From Ornithinimicrobium pekingense DSM 21552 (lineage in GTDB: Bacteria > Actinomycetota > Actinomycetes > Actinomycetales > Dermatophilaceae): 64,000 nt of DNA. The stretch is from the NCBI RefSeq assembly GCF_000421185.1, contig NZ_ATWJ01000013.1, forward strand, positions 124,001-188,000, given 5' to 3'. A model generated the notes under the pieces. It did no database searches. It saw only the letters and a program-made list of their open reading frames with translations, and was not told where the DNA came from. A program made the position numbers and the translations under genes. Positions 28,195-36,221 of this stretch are shown here, piece after piece; within the stretch, counting starts at the first letter, position 1; every line of letters starts with the position of its first letter.

Positions 28195-28227
28195 CCAACC
28201 TAGCGCCGCGCGCGGGCGCTAGGTTGG
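28195..28227. promoter_or_regulatory. Divergent promoter dyad between YciI and VOC genes
   Basis: A perfect 13-bp inverted repeat, CCAACCTAGCGCC and its complement, separated by seven bases of GC. Each arm contains the -10 box TAGGTT of one of the two divergent genes, so both promoters are covered by one symmetrical element. Confidence 0.55.
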
Positions 28228-28264
28228 GACCAGCCCCCCGTCTGCCCGAGGAGCCCGCAGCACC

Positions 28265-29005
28265 ATGAGCACGCACGACGCCCTGAGCGTCCGCCCGGTC
28301 CGCTTCACCGACGCCATCCCCGCCTGGCGCACGGTCCTGGACGCCCTGGGCGCGGTCCTGCTGAGCGAGGACGACGGGTGGCTGGTCTTCCAGCTGGGCG
28401 CGGGGCGGCTGGCGCTGCACGCGGCCGCGGGGTCCTCGGAGGCGGCCGGGACCACCCTGCTCGGCCTGGAGACGAGCGTGCCCCTGGAGGAGGCGGTGAG
28501 CGCGGCGGCCGGGGAGGGCGTGCCGATCGAGCTCGGTGACACCGACCACGGGCTCGCGGGCATCGTCACGGCCGCCGACGGGGTCCGCCTCACCGTCGAC
28601 ACACCCTCCCCCAACCCGCGCGAGCTCGAGGCCACCCAGCCGGGGCTCGCGGTCATGCCGGTCTGGCACACCACCGCCGGCCGGGTGGCCCTCGACGTCC
28701 TCGACGGACTGGGTATGCGGCGCCGCATCACCCTCGAGGACGGGACGTGGGCCGACCTGACCGCCCGCGGCGGCGGGCTGCACGGCGTGCAGCCGATGAG
28801 CGACGTCGGCACCGAGCTGGCGTTCGAGCTCAACGGCAACCTCGACCTGCTGCTCGAGCCGCTGACCGCGGCGGGGGTCCCGGCACGGATCGCCCAGGAG
28901 GAGTCGGGGCGGGTGCTGCGCTTCGCCGACCCCGACGGCGGCCCGGCGCTGCGCGTCCTGGAGCGGGAGCCCGACCTCTACAGCTACGCACTCTCGGAGA
29001 TGTAG
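28265..29005 (+). CDS. VOC-superfamily (glyoxalase-like) protein
   Basis: 246 residues with two repeats of the beta-alpha-beta-beta-beta module: RFTDAIPAWRTVLDALGAVL opens the first, and TPSPNPRELEATQPGLAV begins the second. The metal ligands usual for VOC enzymes are not obvious, so it may bind rather than transform a ligand. ATG at 28265, with a GAGGAG-containing leader of about 35 bases from a -10 at 28220. Probably co-transcribed with the phosphotransferase gene that follows. Confidence 0.7.
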   Translation: MSTHDALSVRPVRFTDAIPAWRTVLDALGAVLLSEDDGWLVFQLGAGRLALHAAAGSSEAAGTTLLGLETSVPLEEAVSAAAGEGVPIELGDTDHGLAGIVTAADGVRLTVDTPSPNPRELEATQPGLAVMPVWHTTAGRVALDVLDGLGMRRRITLEDGTWADLTARGGGLHGVQPMSDVGTELAFELNGNLDLLLEPLTAAGVPARIAQEESGRVLRFADPDGGPALRVLEREPDLYSYALSEM

Positions 29006-29007
29006 CC

Positions 29008-29868
29008 CTGCCGTCCACGGCAGAGCGCTTCTCCCTGTCCGCCGAGCAGCAGCACCTGCTCGACGGGTGGCTGCCCGGGCACGCGGTGACCGCCGACCTC
29101 AGCTGGGGCCTGGTCGACACGGTGGTGCTGCGGGTGCACCACGACGGGCGTGACGTCGTCGTCAAGGCCGGTGGCGCCGGCAACCACCACCTGCGCCGGG
29201 AGATCCACGCACGCCGACGGTGGACCGGCCCGTGGCTGGCGACCGGCTCGGTCGGCGCCCTGCTGCACGCCTGCACCGAGGCGGGTGTGCTCGTGGTGGA
29301 GCACCTGCCCGGCCGCCTCGTCCAGGACGTCCCGGAGGCTGCCGGCGACCCCGCGACCTACCGCCAGGCGGGACGCCTGCTCGCGTCCTTCCACGCCCAG
29401 CACCGCGAGCGGGACGTCGGCCACGAGGCCGCCGCCGACGCGAAGGTGCGGTGGTGGCTGGAGCAGGAGCACCGCATACCCGCTCCTGCGGTCGCGGGCG
29501 TCCACGAGGCGCTGGCCTCCCACGCCCATGACGTCGTCGACCTCGTCCCGACGCACGGTGACTGGCACACCCGCAACTGGCTGGTCCACGAGGGTGAGGT
29601 GAGGGTCATCGACCTCGGCAGGGCCGAGCTGCGGCCCGCGTGGACCGACCTGGTGCGGCTGGCCGGCCGGGAGTGGGTGGGTCGCCCCGACCTCGAGGAG
29701 GCCTTCCTCGACGGCTACGGCAGCGACCCCCGGCCGCGGGGGCTGTGGCGCGCCACGCTGCTGCGGGAGGCCGTGGGCACCGCGGTGTGGGCCTACCGCG
29801 TCGGCGACCACGCCTTCGAGGAGCACGGTCTGCGCCTGCTCGAGGAGGCGCTGGAGCGCTACCGCTGA
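29008..29868 (+). CDS. Aminoglycoside phosphotransferase-family kinase
   Basis: About 286 residues. Protein-kinase-like fold: VVVKAGG with the ATP-site lysine, LVVEHLPGRLVQD as hinge, THGDWHTRNWL (about residue 184), the catalytic H-G-D-x-x-x-x-N motif, and VIDLGRAE in place of DFD/DFG. Substrate unknown. No ATG, GTG or TTG exists in frame near the required start. CTG at 29008 lies three bases after the VOC stop, with GGAG nine bases upstream, and is the best start. It could be translated by coupling to the VOC gene. Confidence 0.75.
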   Translation: MPSTAERFSLSAEQQHLLDGWLPGHAVTADLSWGLVDTVVLRVHHDGRDVVVKAGGAGNHHLRREIHARRRWTGPWLATGSVGALLHACTEAGVLVVEHLPGRLVQDVPEAAGDPATYRQAGRLLASFHAQHRERDVGHEAAADAKVRWWLEQEHRIPAPAVAGVHEALASHAHDVVDLVPTHGDWHTRNWLVHEGEVRVIDLGRAELRPAWTDLVRLAGREWVGRPDLEEAFLDGYGSDPRPRGLWRATLLREAVGTAVWAYRVGDHAFEEHGLRLLEEALERYR

Positions 29869-29876
29869 TCCCCCGG

Positions 29877-30431
29877 TCAGTCCAGCGGGAAGACCACGGC
29901 GCCGGCCCAGCCCACGTGCTCGGTGCCCCGCTGCAGGCCGGTGCGGTAGGTGAGGTCGATCCCGTCCACCACGGCCACCGTGCCGGCGTCGGACGGGGTG
30001 AACCTCAGGACGACCTGGTCCCAGTCGGTGGACCTGCGGTGGTCCGCGGGGGCGGCGCACCGCCGCTCCGCGTCGTCGCCGTAGACGATCCCGATGTTCG
30101 CCCCGTCGCAGAGCAGGACCTCGGTCTGGACCTCACCGCCGAAGACGCGGACCCGGGGCTCGCCCGCGATCAGCTCCACGTCGTGACCGGCGAGCTCGAC
30201 CATGACGACGTAGACGGGCGTGAGCCGCTCGGGCCGCGCCCCGAACTCACCGCCCGGGCCGCCGAAGGCTCTCGGGTGCGACCACCACCAGGCGACCGCG
30301 AGGGCGGCGAGGAGCAGCAGGGCGACGGCCACCCGCCGGCGGGTGGGCTGCCGGGGCGGCCGGGGGCCCGCCGCCCCTGTCCGGTCCTGCCGGTCGAGCA
30401 CTGCGCTGCCGGCGTCCTCGGCGATGGTCAT
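29877..30431 (-). CDS. Single-pass membrane protein of unknown function
   Basis: 184 residues. A cytoplasmic tail rich in Arg and Pro, one transmembrane helix ([17 protein letters not shown], about 36-53) and an extracytoplasmic domain with two cysteines (LLCDGAN and RRCAAP) that could form a disulfide. [20 protein letters not shown] and [12 protein letters not shown] near the end suggest a beta-rich domain. I do not recognise a family. Converges with the phosphotransferase gene. Confidence 0.65.
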   Translation of the reverse strand: MTIAEDAGSAVLDRQDRTGAAGPRPPRQPTRRRVAVALLLLAALAVAWWWSHPRAFGGPGGEFGARPERLTPVYVVMVELAGHDVELIAGEPRVRVFGGEVQTEVLLCDGANIGIVYGDDAERRCAAPADHRRSTDWDQVVLRFTPSDAGTVAVVDGIDLTYRTGLQRGTEHVGWAGAVVFPLD

Positions 30432-30756
30432 GCCACAGTGTCGGGCCGGCGGGCGGGCGTGGCAAGCACTCCGCGCCGGGCGTCTCCGGACCGGATCAGG
30501 ACCTCTCCCTGGTCCGCGAGTGGGTGCGCTGGCGGGACGCGCACGGGCGGACGTGACGAGCGGCACGTCCCGTCCTGGCTCGACGGTGCGGCTCCGCGGC
30601 CCGAGACGTGCTAGCGTTCTGAGCGACTCGCCGTACCAGTGGCCTACGAGGTTTCCGCGTTTGATTGACCGGATGTGCCGCAACGAGGACGCCATCGGTG
30701 GTCCGGAGGCGCCGCGCACGTGGGCCCCGACAGTACACAAGAATGAGGCAGCACAA
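30432..30756 (+). promoter_or_regulatory. Long gap with the cold-shock gene leader
   Basis: No gene is visible in these 325 bases. TAGCGT at 30612-30617 is a plausible -10 for the csp gene, without a clear -35, and would give a leader of about 135 bases. It is less GC-rich than its surroundings (CGTACCAG, GTTTCCGCGTTTGATTGACC). Long structured leaders are usual for csp genes, where cold changes the fold. Confidence 0.4.
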
Positions 30757-30960
30757 GTGGCAACAGGCACCGTGAAGTGGTTCAACTCCGAGAAGGGCTT
30801 CGGCTTCATCGAGCAGGATGGTGGCGGCGCTGACGTCTTCGTCCACTACTCGGCGATCGACAGCTCGGGTTACCGCGAGCTCCAGGAGGGCCAGAAGGTC
30901 GAGTTCGACGTCACCCAGGGCCCCAAGGGCCCGCAGGCTGACAAGGTTCGCTCCCTCTGA
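30757..30960 (+). CDS. csp: Cold shock protein, CspA family
   Basis: 67 residues, a single OB-fold cold-shock domain. RNP1 KGFGFI (13-18) and RNP2 VFVHYS (27-32) bind single-stranded nucleic acid. [11 protein letters not shown] and GPQADKV at the ends are standard. GTG start at 30757 with GAGG upstream. It likely acts as an RNA chaperone. A strong terminator follows at 30976. Confidence 0.97.
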   Translation: MATGTVKWFNSEKGFGFIEQDGGGADVFVHYSAIDSSGYRELQEGQKVEFDVTQGPKGPQADKVRSL

Positions 30961-30975
30961 GCTGACACCAACGTC

Positions 30976-31012
30976 GCAAGACGCCCCGCGCCTCTGGCGC
31001 GGGGCGTCTTGC
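30976..31012 (+). terminator. Terminator of the cold-shock gene
   Basis: A perfect 17-bp stem, GCAAGACGCCCCGCGCC and its complement, with the three-base loop TCT, 15 bases after the csp stop. Only a weak T-tract (GTTGTCCT) follows, as usual at high GC. The clearest intrinsic hairpin in the window. Confidence 0.9.
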
Positions 31013-31030
31013 GTTGTCCTGTAAGTGCCC

Positions 31031-31198
31031 CTACCAGGGCATCATCCGCTGGTTCCACCGGTCCCGCTCGGCCTCCTGGGAGGAGACGTAACCGCAGCGG
31101 CGGCAGCGCACCAGCCTCGGCGCGCCCCAGTCGGAGTGGTCGGCGTGCCGCACCCAGTGGTGGCCGATGACCCGGCACGACCAGCGGCGCCAGCCCAT
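31031..31198 (-). CDS. 55-residue zinc-ribbon-like protein
   Basis: The frame begins MGWRRWSCRVIGHHWVRHAD and ends RWNQRMMPW. Cys8, the His pair at 13-14 and CRRCG (Cys32, Cys35) suggest a small metal-binding ribbon. AGGAGGAC overlaps the stop of the sulfur-amino-acid enzyme gene and stands about ten bases before the ATG, so translation is probably coupled to it. The protein has normal base usage for the window. Family not named with confidence; similar small phage-type and actinobacterial proteins exist. Confidence 0.65.
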   Translation of the reverse strand: MGWRRWSCRVIGHHWVRHADHSDWGAPRLVRCRRCGYVSSQEAERDRWNQRMMPW

Positions 31199-31213
31199 GC
31201 CTCCACGGTCCTC

Positions 31214-32323
31214 CTAGCCGAGCGCCCGCGCAAGGTCCTCCCACAGGTCCTCGGGGTCCTCGACCCCGACCGACAGGCGCAGCAGGCTCTCCGGCACCGA
31301 CGCCACCTCGGCCGCGTGACGCCGGCGCCGCTCGAGCTGGGACTCCACCCCGCCCAGGCTGGTCGAGTGGGTCCAGACCCGCACCGCCGAGCACACCGCC
31401 TCGGCCGCCTCGGCGCCCCCGACCACCTCGACCGAGACCATCGCGCCGAAGCCGGGGTAGCGGACGCGCTCGACCGCCGGGTGCTCCTCGAGCCGGTCGA
31501 CGAGCAGCTCGGCGGTGGCGCTCGCCCGCTCCAGGCGGACGTGCAGCGTCCGCACCCCGCGCAGCACCAGCCAGGCCTCCATCGGGCCCGGGATGGCACC
31601 GTGCAGCGTGCGGTAGGTGCGGACGCGCTCCTGCAGGTCGGGCCGCTCGGGCGAGACCACCACCGCGCCGAGCAGGGTGTCGGAGTGACCGGCGAGGTAC
31701 TTCGTCGCCGAGTGCACCACCGCGTCCACGCCCCAGCGCAGCGGCTGCTGGGCCACCGGGGTGGCGAAGGTGTTGTCGCAGACGACCAGGGGGCGGTCCG
31801 GCCCGTAGCGCTCCCGCAGCCCGCGGACGACGGCCACCACGTCGGTGAGCTCCATCATCGGGTTGCTGGGCGACTCCAGCAGCAGCAGGTCGGCCCCGTC
31901 GCACGCCTCGACGATCCCGGCCACGTCCTCGGCTGCGACGGTGCGCACCGACAGCGCGCCCGCCCGCTCCCGCTCGGCCAGCAGCCCCGCCGTCCCGCTG
32001 TAGACGTGCGTCGGCCGCACGACCACCCCGCCCGTCGGCACCTGTCCGACGACCGCGGCCACCGCGGCCATGCCCGAGGCGAAGGCGGACGCCATACCCG
32101 CCTCGAGGGAGCCGAGGACCTCCTCCAGCGCCTCCCAGGTCGGGTTGGAGACGCGGGCGTAGTTGACCTGCCCGTCGGCCACGTAGGTCGAGGTCAGGTG
32201 CACGGGGGTGTTGACCGGCGCACCGGGGGCGCGGTCGGGGCGGCCCAGCGCGACGGCCCGGGTGGCGGGGCGCAGGTCGGCGTGGGCGTGGTCACCGGGG
32301 CTCGGCCGGCGCTCGGGCGTCAT
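31214..32323 (-). CDS. PLP-dependent Cys/Met metabolism enzyme (cystathionine gamma-synthase/lyase-like)
   Basis: 369 residues, Cys/Met metabolism PLP family. VHSATKYLAGHSD contains the Schiff-base lysine; LLLESPSNPMMELTD and VVCDNTFATPVAQQPL are the PLP-binding aspartate region; LTSTYVADGQVNYARVSNPT is the N-terminal substrate segment. Whether it makes cystathionine, cleaves it, or acts on another thioether cannot be told from sequence alone. ATG at 32323. The small zinc-ribbon gene follows within 15 bases. Confidence 0.88.
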   Translation of the reverse strand: MTPERRPSPGDHAHADLRPATRAVALGRPDRAPGAPVNTPVHLTSTYVADGQVNYARVSNPTWEALEEVLGSLEAGMASAFASGMAAVAAVVGQVPTGGVVVRPTHVYSGTAGLLAERERAGALSVRTVAAEDVAGIVEACDGADLLLLESPSNPMMELTDVVAVVRGLRERYGPDRPLVVCDNTFATPVAQQPLRWGVDAVVHSATKYLAGHSDTLLGAVVVSPERPDLQERVRTYRTLHGAIPGPMEAWLVLRGVRTLHVRLERASATAELLVDRLEEHPAVERVRYPGFGAMVSVEVVGGAEAAEAVCSAVRVWTHSTSLGGVESQLERRRRHAAEVASVPESLLRLSVGVEDPEDLWEDLARALG

Positions 32324-32359
32324 GGGCTCACGCTGCCACACGCCGGCGCCTGAGCAGGC

Positions 32360-32929
32360 TCAGGAGCTCTCGGCGTGCCCCTCCGGCCCGGCCGCCTGGC
32401 GCTCACGGTATGCGGCGGCCGCCACCCGGTTGCCGCAGGTGGTGCTGCAGAACCGGCGGGAGCGGTTGCGGGTCAGGTCGACGAGCACGTCCTGGCAGTC
32501 GTCGGCGCCGCAGGTGCCCAGGCGCCCCAGCTCCCCGGCCCGCACCAGGTCGACCACGGCCATCGCCAGCTCGACCGCCATCCGCGTCGCCAGCGGAGCG
32601 TCGTCCGGGGTGGCGTGCAGGTGCCAGTCCCACTGGTCGTGGCGCACGAGGCGGGGCAGCGCGCGGTTGTCGGCGAGCATGGCGTTGACCAGGGCGACGA
32701 CCCCCTCCTCGTCCCGCTGCCACAGCTCCCGGAAAAGGGGGCGCAGCGCGCGGACCTGCTCCAGCTCGTCCTCGTCGTGGCGGATCGGCCCGGTCCACCC
32801 CCAGCGGGTGACGAAGTCGTCGAGCTGGTCCACCGTGGTCAGCGTGTCGGACCCGTCGGTCGGGTCGTGCGTGTTGACCAGGTCGACGGCTCCCTGCAGG
32901 GCCACCTCGGTGTCATGGGTAAAAAGCAT
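32360..32929 (-). CDS. CGNR zinc-finger (ABATE-domain) protein, likely regulator
   Basis: 189 residues. The C-terminal CSTTCGNRVAAAAYRER is the CGNR finger, with CGADDC earlier as the other cysteine pair; the N-terminal part is the ABATE domain thought to be ligand-binding. Such proteins are predicted DNA-binding regulators, with little experimental work. ATG at 32929 has AGGAG at five-base spacing. It faces the EamA exporter gene across a 108-base gap holding a strong dyad, a typical regulator-target layout. Confidence 0.85.
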   Translation of the reverse strand: MLFTHDTEVALQGAVDLVNTHDPTDGSDTLTTVDQLDDFVTRWGWTGPIRHDEDELEQVRALRPLFRELWQRDEEGVVALVNAMLADNRALPRLVRHDQWDWHLHATPDDAPLATRMAVELAMAVVDLVRAGELGRLGTCGADDCQDVLVDLTRNRSRRFCSTTCGNRVAAAAYRERQAAGPEGHAESS

Positions 32930-32930
32930 G

Positions 32931-32988
32931 TTGACTCCTGACGCTCCTCTCGCCTATCGTCATGAGTGTCAACGGCTGACACCCATGA
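32931..32988 (+). promoter_or_regulatory. Promoter and palindromic operator between CGNR and EamA genes
   Basis: TTGACT (32931) and TATCGT (32955) are separated by 18 bases and face the EamA gene. A 12-bp dyad, TCATGAGTGTCA, five bases, TGACACCCATGA (32960-32988), has one mismatch and overlaps the end of the -10 and the expected start of transcription. A bound protein here would block the promoter. The CGNR protein is the obvious candidate. Confidence 0.65.
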
Positions 32989-33037
32989 TCCCACGTCGGG
33001 CCGTGACGCGCGGCCCGCCCACCGAGAGGAGGCGCGC

Positions 33038-34066
33038 GTGACCGCTCCCACCCCGACCCGCCGTCGCCCCACCCCCACCACCCCGCGGCCGGCACGCTCC
33101 CCGCGCGCCCTGCTCGTCCTCGGCCTGCTGATCGCGCTGGTCTCGGCGCTGGCCTTCGGCAGCTCCGGCGCCGTGGCCAAGAGCTCGTTCAACGCCGGCT
33201 GGTCACCGGCCGCCGCCGTGACGGCCCGGATGGCCCTCGGCGCGCTGGTGCTGGCCGTCCCCGCCGCCCTGTCGATGCGCGGGCGCTGGCACCTGCTGCG
33301 CCGGCGCACCACCTGGGTCCACGTGGGCCTCTTCGGCGCCCTCGCCGTCGCCGGGGCCCAGCTCTTCTACTTCCTCGCCGTGACGCAGCTGTCCGTCGGC
33401 GTCGCGCTCATGCTGGAGTACCTCGGGCCGATCCTCGTCGTCGGCTGGCTCTGGCTCGCCCACGGCCAGCGGCCCCGCCGCCTCACCCTGCTCGGCGGCG
33501 GCGTGGCGATGCTCGGCCTGCTCCTGGTCCTCGACGTGCTCGGCGACGTGCAGGTCAGCACGCTGGGCGTGGTCTACGGCCTGCTGGCCGCGGTCGGCCT
33601 GGCCGTCTTCTTCGTCCTCGGCGCCGACGAGTCCAACGGACTGCCGCCGATCGCCTTCTCCGCCCTCGGCATGGCCGTCGGCACCCTGGTGGTGACCCTG
33701 GCCGGCCTGGTCGGCGTCGTGCCCTTCACCATGACCACCGCCGACGCGACGCTGGCGGGCCTGGAGGTGCCGTGGTGGGTGCCGATGCTGTGGCTGGGCG
33801 TGGTCGCGGCGGCCTTCGCCTACGCCACCGGGATCATCGCCACCCGCATGCTGCGGGCCAAGGTGGCCTCGTTCGTCGGCCTCGTCGAGGTGCTCTTCGC
33901 CGTGCTCTGGGCCTGGGTCCTGCTCGGCGAGATGCCGGCGCCGGTCCAGCTGGCCGGCGGCCTGCTCATCGTGGCGGGCGTCGTGGCGGTCAAGCTCGAC
34001 GAGCAGCCGGAGGTGGCGGAGGACCTTGCCGTCGAGCCGATCCCGGCCGCCGGTAGTCGTGGGTGA
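33038..34066 (+). CDS. EamA/RhtA-type exporter
   Basis: 342 residues, ten transmembrane helices in two EamA repeats (LVSALAFGSSGAVAKSSF opens the first; LLAAVGLAVFFVLGADE opens the second; LVEVLFAVLWAWVLLGEMP ends it). DMT-superfamily exporters of amino acids or metabolites. GTG at 33038 is set by the perfect GAGGAGG ribosome site six bases upstream. Its promoter overlaps the dyad at 32960. Its 3' end overlaps the convergent MarR gene by 77 bases. Confidence 0.9.
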   Translation: MTAPTPTRRRPTPTTPRPARSPRALLVLGLLIALVSALAFGSSGAVAKSSFNAGWSPAAAVTARMALGALVLAVPAALSMRGRWHLLRRRTTWVHVGLFGALAVAGAQLFYFLAVTQLSVGVALMLEYLGPILVVGWLWLAHGQRPRRLTLLGGGVAMLGLLLVLDVLGDVQVSTLGVVYGLLAAVGLAVFFVLGADESNGLPPIAFSALGMAVGTLVVTLAGLVGVVPFTMTTADATLAGLEVPWWVPMLWLGVVAAAFAYATGIIATRMLRAKVASFVGLVEVLFAVLWAWVLLGEMPAPVQLAGGLLIVAGVVAVKLDEQPEVAEDLAVEPIPAAGSRG

Positions 34067-34526
34067 GGACGTCGTCCGGGTCGAGCACGTCGAGCATCGC
34101 GTCGGCGATGGTCCCCAGCTGGCACACCTGCTCCTCGTCGATCAGGTCGAAGACGTAGCGGCGGACGGCCTCCACGTGGGCCGGGGCGGCCCCCGCGAGC
34201 ACGTCATACCCCTGGTCGGTGAGGGTGACGCGCGTGGCGCGGCCGTCGTCGGGGTCGGGCGAGCGCCGCACCAGCCCGCGCTCGTCCAGCTTGCGCGCCA
34301 CGTGCGAGAGCCGCGGCAGCGTGGCGTTGGTGCGGGCGGCGAGGGCGTTCATCCGCAGCATGCGCCCGTCGGCCTCGGAGAGCATGGCCAGCACGTAGTA
34401 CTCGAAGTAGGTCAGGCCCGCCTCGCGGCGCAGCTGTGAGTCCAGCGCCCCGGGCAGCAGCTCCATCACGGCCTTGAGCCGCACCCAGACGTTGAGCTGC
34501 TCGTCGTCGAGCCAGGTGGGAGCCAT
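33990..34526 (-). CDS. MarR-family transcriptional regulator
   Basis: 178 residues. Winged helix with LTYFEYYVLAMLSEADGR, LAARTNATLPRLSHVARKL and the wing RSPDPDDGRATRVTLT. The C-terminus carries a proline-rich tail (QGPPPPPAARR). TAGGCT ends seven bases before the ATG, so the mRNA is probably leaderless. No target is evident; its 3' end overlaps the EamA gene. Confidence 0.88.
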   Translation of the reverse strand: MAPTWLDDEQLNVWVRLKAVMELLPGALDSQLRREAGLTYFEYYVLAMLSEADGRMLRMNALAARTNATLPRLSHVARKLDERGLVRRSPDPDDGRATRVTLTDQGYDVLAGAAPAHVEAVRRYVFDLIDEEQVCQLGTIADAMLDVLDPDDVLTHDYRRPGSARRQGPPPPPAARRA

Positions 34527-34572
34527 GGCGGTGAGCCTAGCCCCGGGGGATGACCGGGCGGCGGACCCCCGG

Positions 34573-34666
34573 GTGCACGGGCCACTCAGCTGAGTGCTCC
34601 GTGCACGGATCTCGCCGGTATGCCGTGCACGCGCCACTCACCCGGGTGGCCCGCGCACGGCATACC
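34573..34666. repeat. Two tandem long palindromes downstream of the S10 peptidase gene
   Basis: First: GTGCACGG at 34573 pairs with CCGTGCAC at 34606 around ACTCAGCTGAGT (15 of 17 pairs). Second: GGTATGCCGTGC (34617-34628) pairs with its exact complement at 34655-34666, with an inner stem around CCCGGG. Both share GTGCACGSGCCACTCA, 52 bases apart, so one is likely a copy of the other. Position after the peptidase stop (34672, minus strand) suggests termination. Confidence 0.75.
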
Positions 34667-34671
34667 CGCGC

Positions 34672-36168
34672 TCACCGCCCGCTCGCCCGCCGCACGAAGT
34701 CGGTGATCCCCTCGGCCTCCTCGACCCGGGTGCCGGCCCCGACGTAGGGCATGTGGCCGGTCTCGAACCACGCGTGCTCGATCCGGTCCAGCGCCTGCTC
34801 GGGCAGCCGCAGGTGGGCGACCATGTCCTCGGCCGCGCCGTAGGGCGTGGCCAGGTCGTAGTAGCCGTACTCGATGCGCACGCGCAGGTGGGGGTTGGCG
34901 CGCATCACCCGCTCGAGCTTGTCGGTGACGTTGATCGGCCGGGCCTCGAACTCCTTGTAGGACCAGTGCTCGATCGCGTCGGAGAAGACGGCGTAGGGCA
35001 GGTCCAGCTCCGAGCGCAGCTCACCGCGCAGGTAGTGGTGGATCGCGGCCGCGTAGGGGCCCATGATCGCGTCGATCGAGGGGTCGGCGTCCATCCCCTC
35101 GGCGATGCCGGAGTGCAGCACCCCGGTGATCCGCCCGTCGATGCGCCCGACCGTGCGGCCCTCGTCGCGGAGCAGCTCGGTGCAGAAGCGCCAGTGCTCG
35201 GGCCGCAGGTCGCAGCGGTCCAGGTAGTCCTCCGACAGCCCGGTGAGCGAGGAGAGCTGGGCGAGCACGTCATACCTCTCCTCCTCGGTGAGGCGGTTGC
35301 CGCGCCCGAGCGCCCAGCGGTAGGCCCCGGCGGCGAGCTCCTCGGCGTCGGCGAGCACCTCGCGCAGCGACCGGCCCGGGTGCTTGCCGTGGAAGTGGGC
35401 GATCGCGGCGTAGGTGGGCAGGTAGGACAGGCACGCCTCGTCGTGGCGCAGGAAGCGGAAGTCCTGGGTGCCGAAGTCGAGGACGCTGGAGATGAGCACG
35501 AGGCCGTTGAGCTGCATCCCGAAGCGGCTGAAGAGGTGCTCGGCCACCGACACCGCGCGGGTCGTGCCGTAGGACTCGCCGCACAGGAACTTCGGGCTCA
35601 TCCAGCGGTCCTCGCGCGTGCACCACAGCCGGATGAGCTCGCTGACCTGCTCCACGTCCTTGCCGAAGCCGTGGTAGTCCTTGGCCTTGCCGCCCTTGAC
35701 CGCGCGCGACAGCCCGGTCGACATGGGGTCGATGAAGACGAGGTCGGTGGCCCGCAGCGGCGTCTGCGGGTTGTCCGTCAGCGCGTAGGGCGGCGGGGTC
35801 GGCTCGTCCACCTCGCCGGCGTCGACGATCCGCGGGCCGAGCACGCCCAGGTGCAGCCACACCGAGCTCGAGCCGGGGCCGCCGTTGAAGACGAAGGTCA
35901 CCGGCCGGTCCTTGGGGTCGGCCCCCTCCGGCAGGTCGAGGGTGTAGGACGTCACCGCCAGCTCGGCGCGCGGCGTCCAGCCCTCGAAGACGTCGTCCTT
36001 GAACTCCTCCTCGCGCAGCACGATCCGCCCGGTGCGGGCGGTGTAGCTCAGCTCGCCGTCGTCGGTGGCGAGGGTGTGGTGGGTCTCGACCAGCAGGTCG
36101 CGGGGCTCGGGGGCGCCCTGGGTGTCGTCCTTCGTCGTGTCCTTCGGGGCGGTGACGTCGTCGCTCAT
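34672..36168 (-). CDS. S10-family serine carboxypeptidase-like protein
   Basis: 498 residues. FNGGPGSSSVWLHLG forms the oxyanion hole and the nucleophile is in CGESYGTTRA; the aspartate lies in GYYDLATPYG and the histidine in ETGHMPYVG. No signal peptide is seen, so the enzyme is probably cytoplasmic, unlike eukaryotic S10 enzymes. TACAGT ends six bases before the ATG (leaderless type). It could release C-terminal residues from peptides; substrate unknown. Confidence 0.9.
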   Translation of the reverse strand: MSDDVTAPKDTTKDDTQGAPEPRDLLVETHHTLATDDGELSYTARTGRIVLREEEFKDDVFEGWTPRAELAVTSYTLDLPEGADPKDRPVTFVFNGGPGSSSVWLHLGVLGPRIVDAGEVDEPTPPPYALTDNPQTPLRATDLVFIDPMSTGLSRAVKGGKAKDYHGFGKDVEQVSELIRLWCTREDRWMSPKFLCGESYGTTRAVSVAEHLFSRFGMQLNGLVLISSVLDFGTQDFRFLRHDEACLSYLPTYAAIAHFHGKHPGRSLREVLADAEELAAGAYRWALGRGNRLTEEERYDVLAQLSSLTGLSEDYLDRCDLRPEHWRFCTELLRDEGRTVGRIDGRITGVLHSGIAEGMDADPSIDAIMGPYAAAIHHYLRGELRSELDLPYAVFSDAIEHWSYKEFEARPINVTDKLERVMRANPHLRVRIEYGYYDLATPYGAAEDMVAHLRLPEQALDRIEHAWFETGHMPYVGAGTRVEEAEGITDFVRRASGR

Positions 36169-36221
36169 GCGAGGACTGTATGCGGCGTGCCGAGGGCGGC
36201 GGTGCGGCATACCGTCGGGGT

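Noticed and set aside
30432-30756. A small gene upstream of the cold-shock protein
   Set aside because: Open frames here lack a start with ribosome site and give protein without plausible composition.
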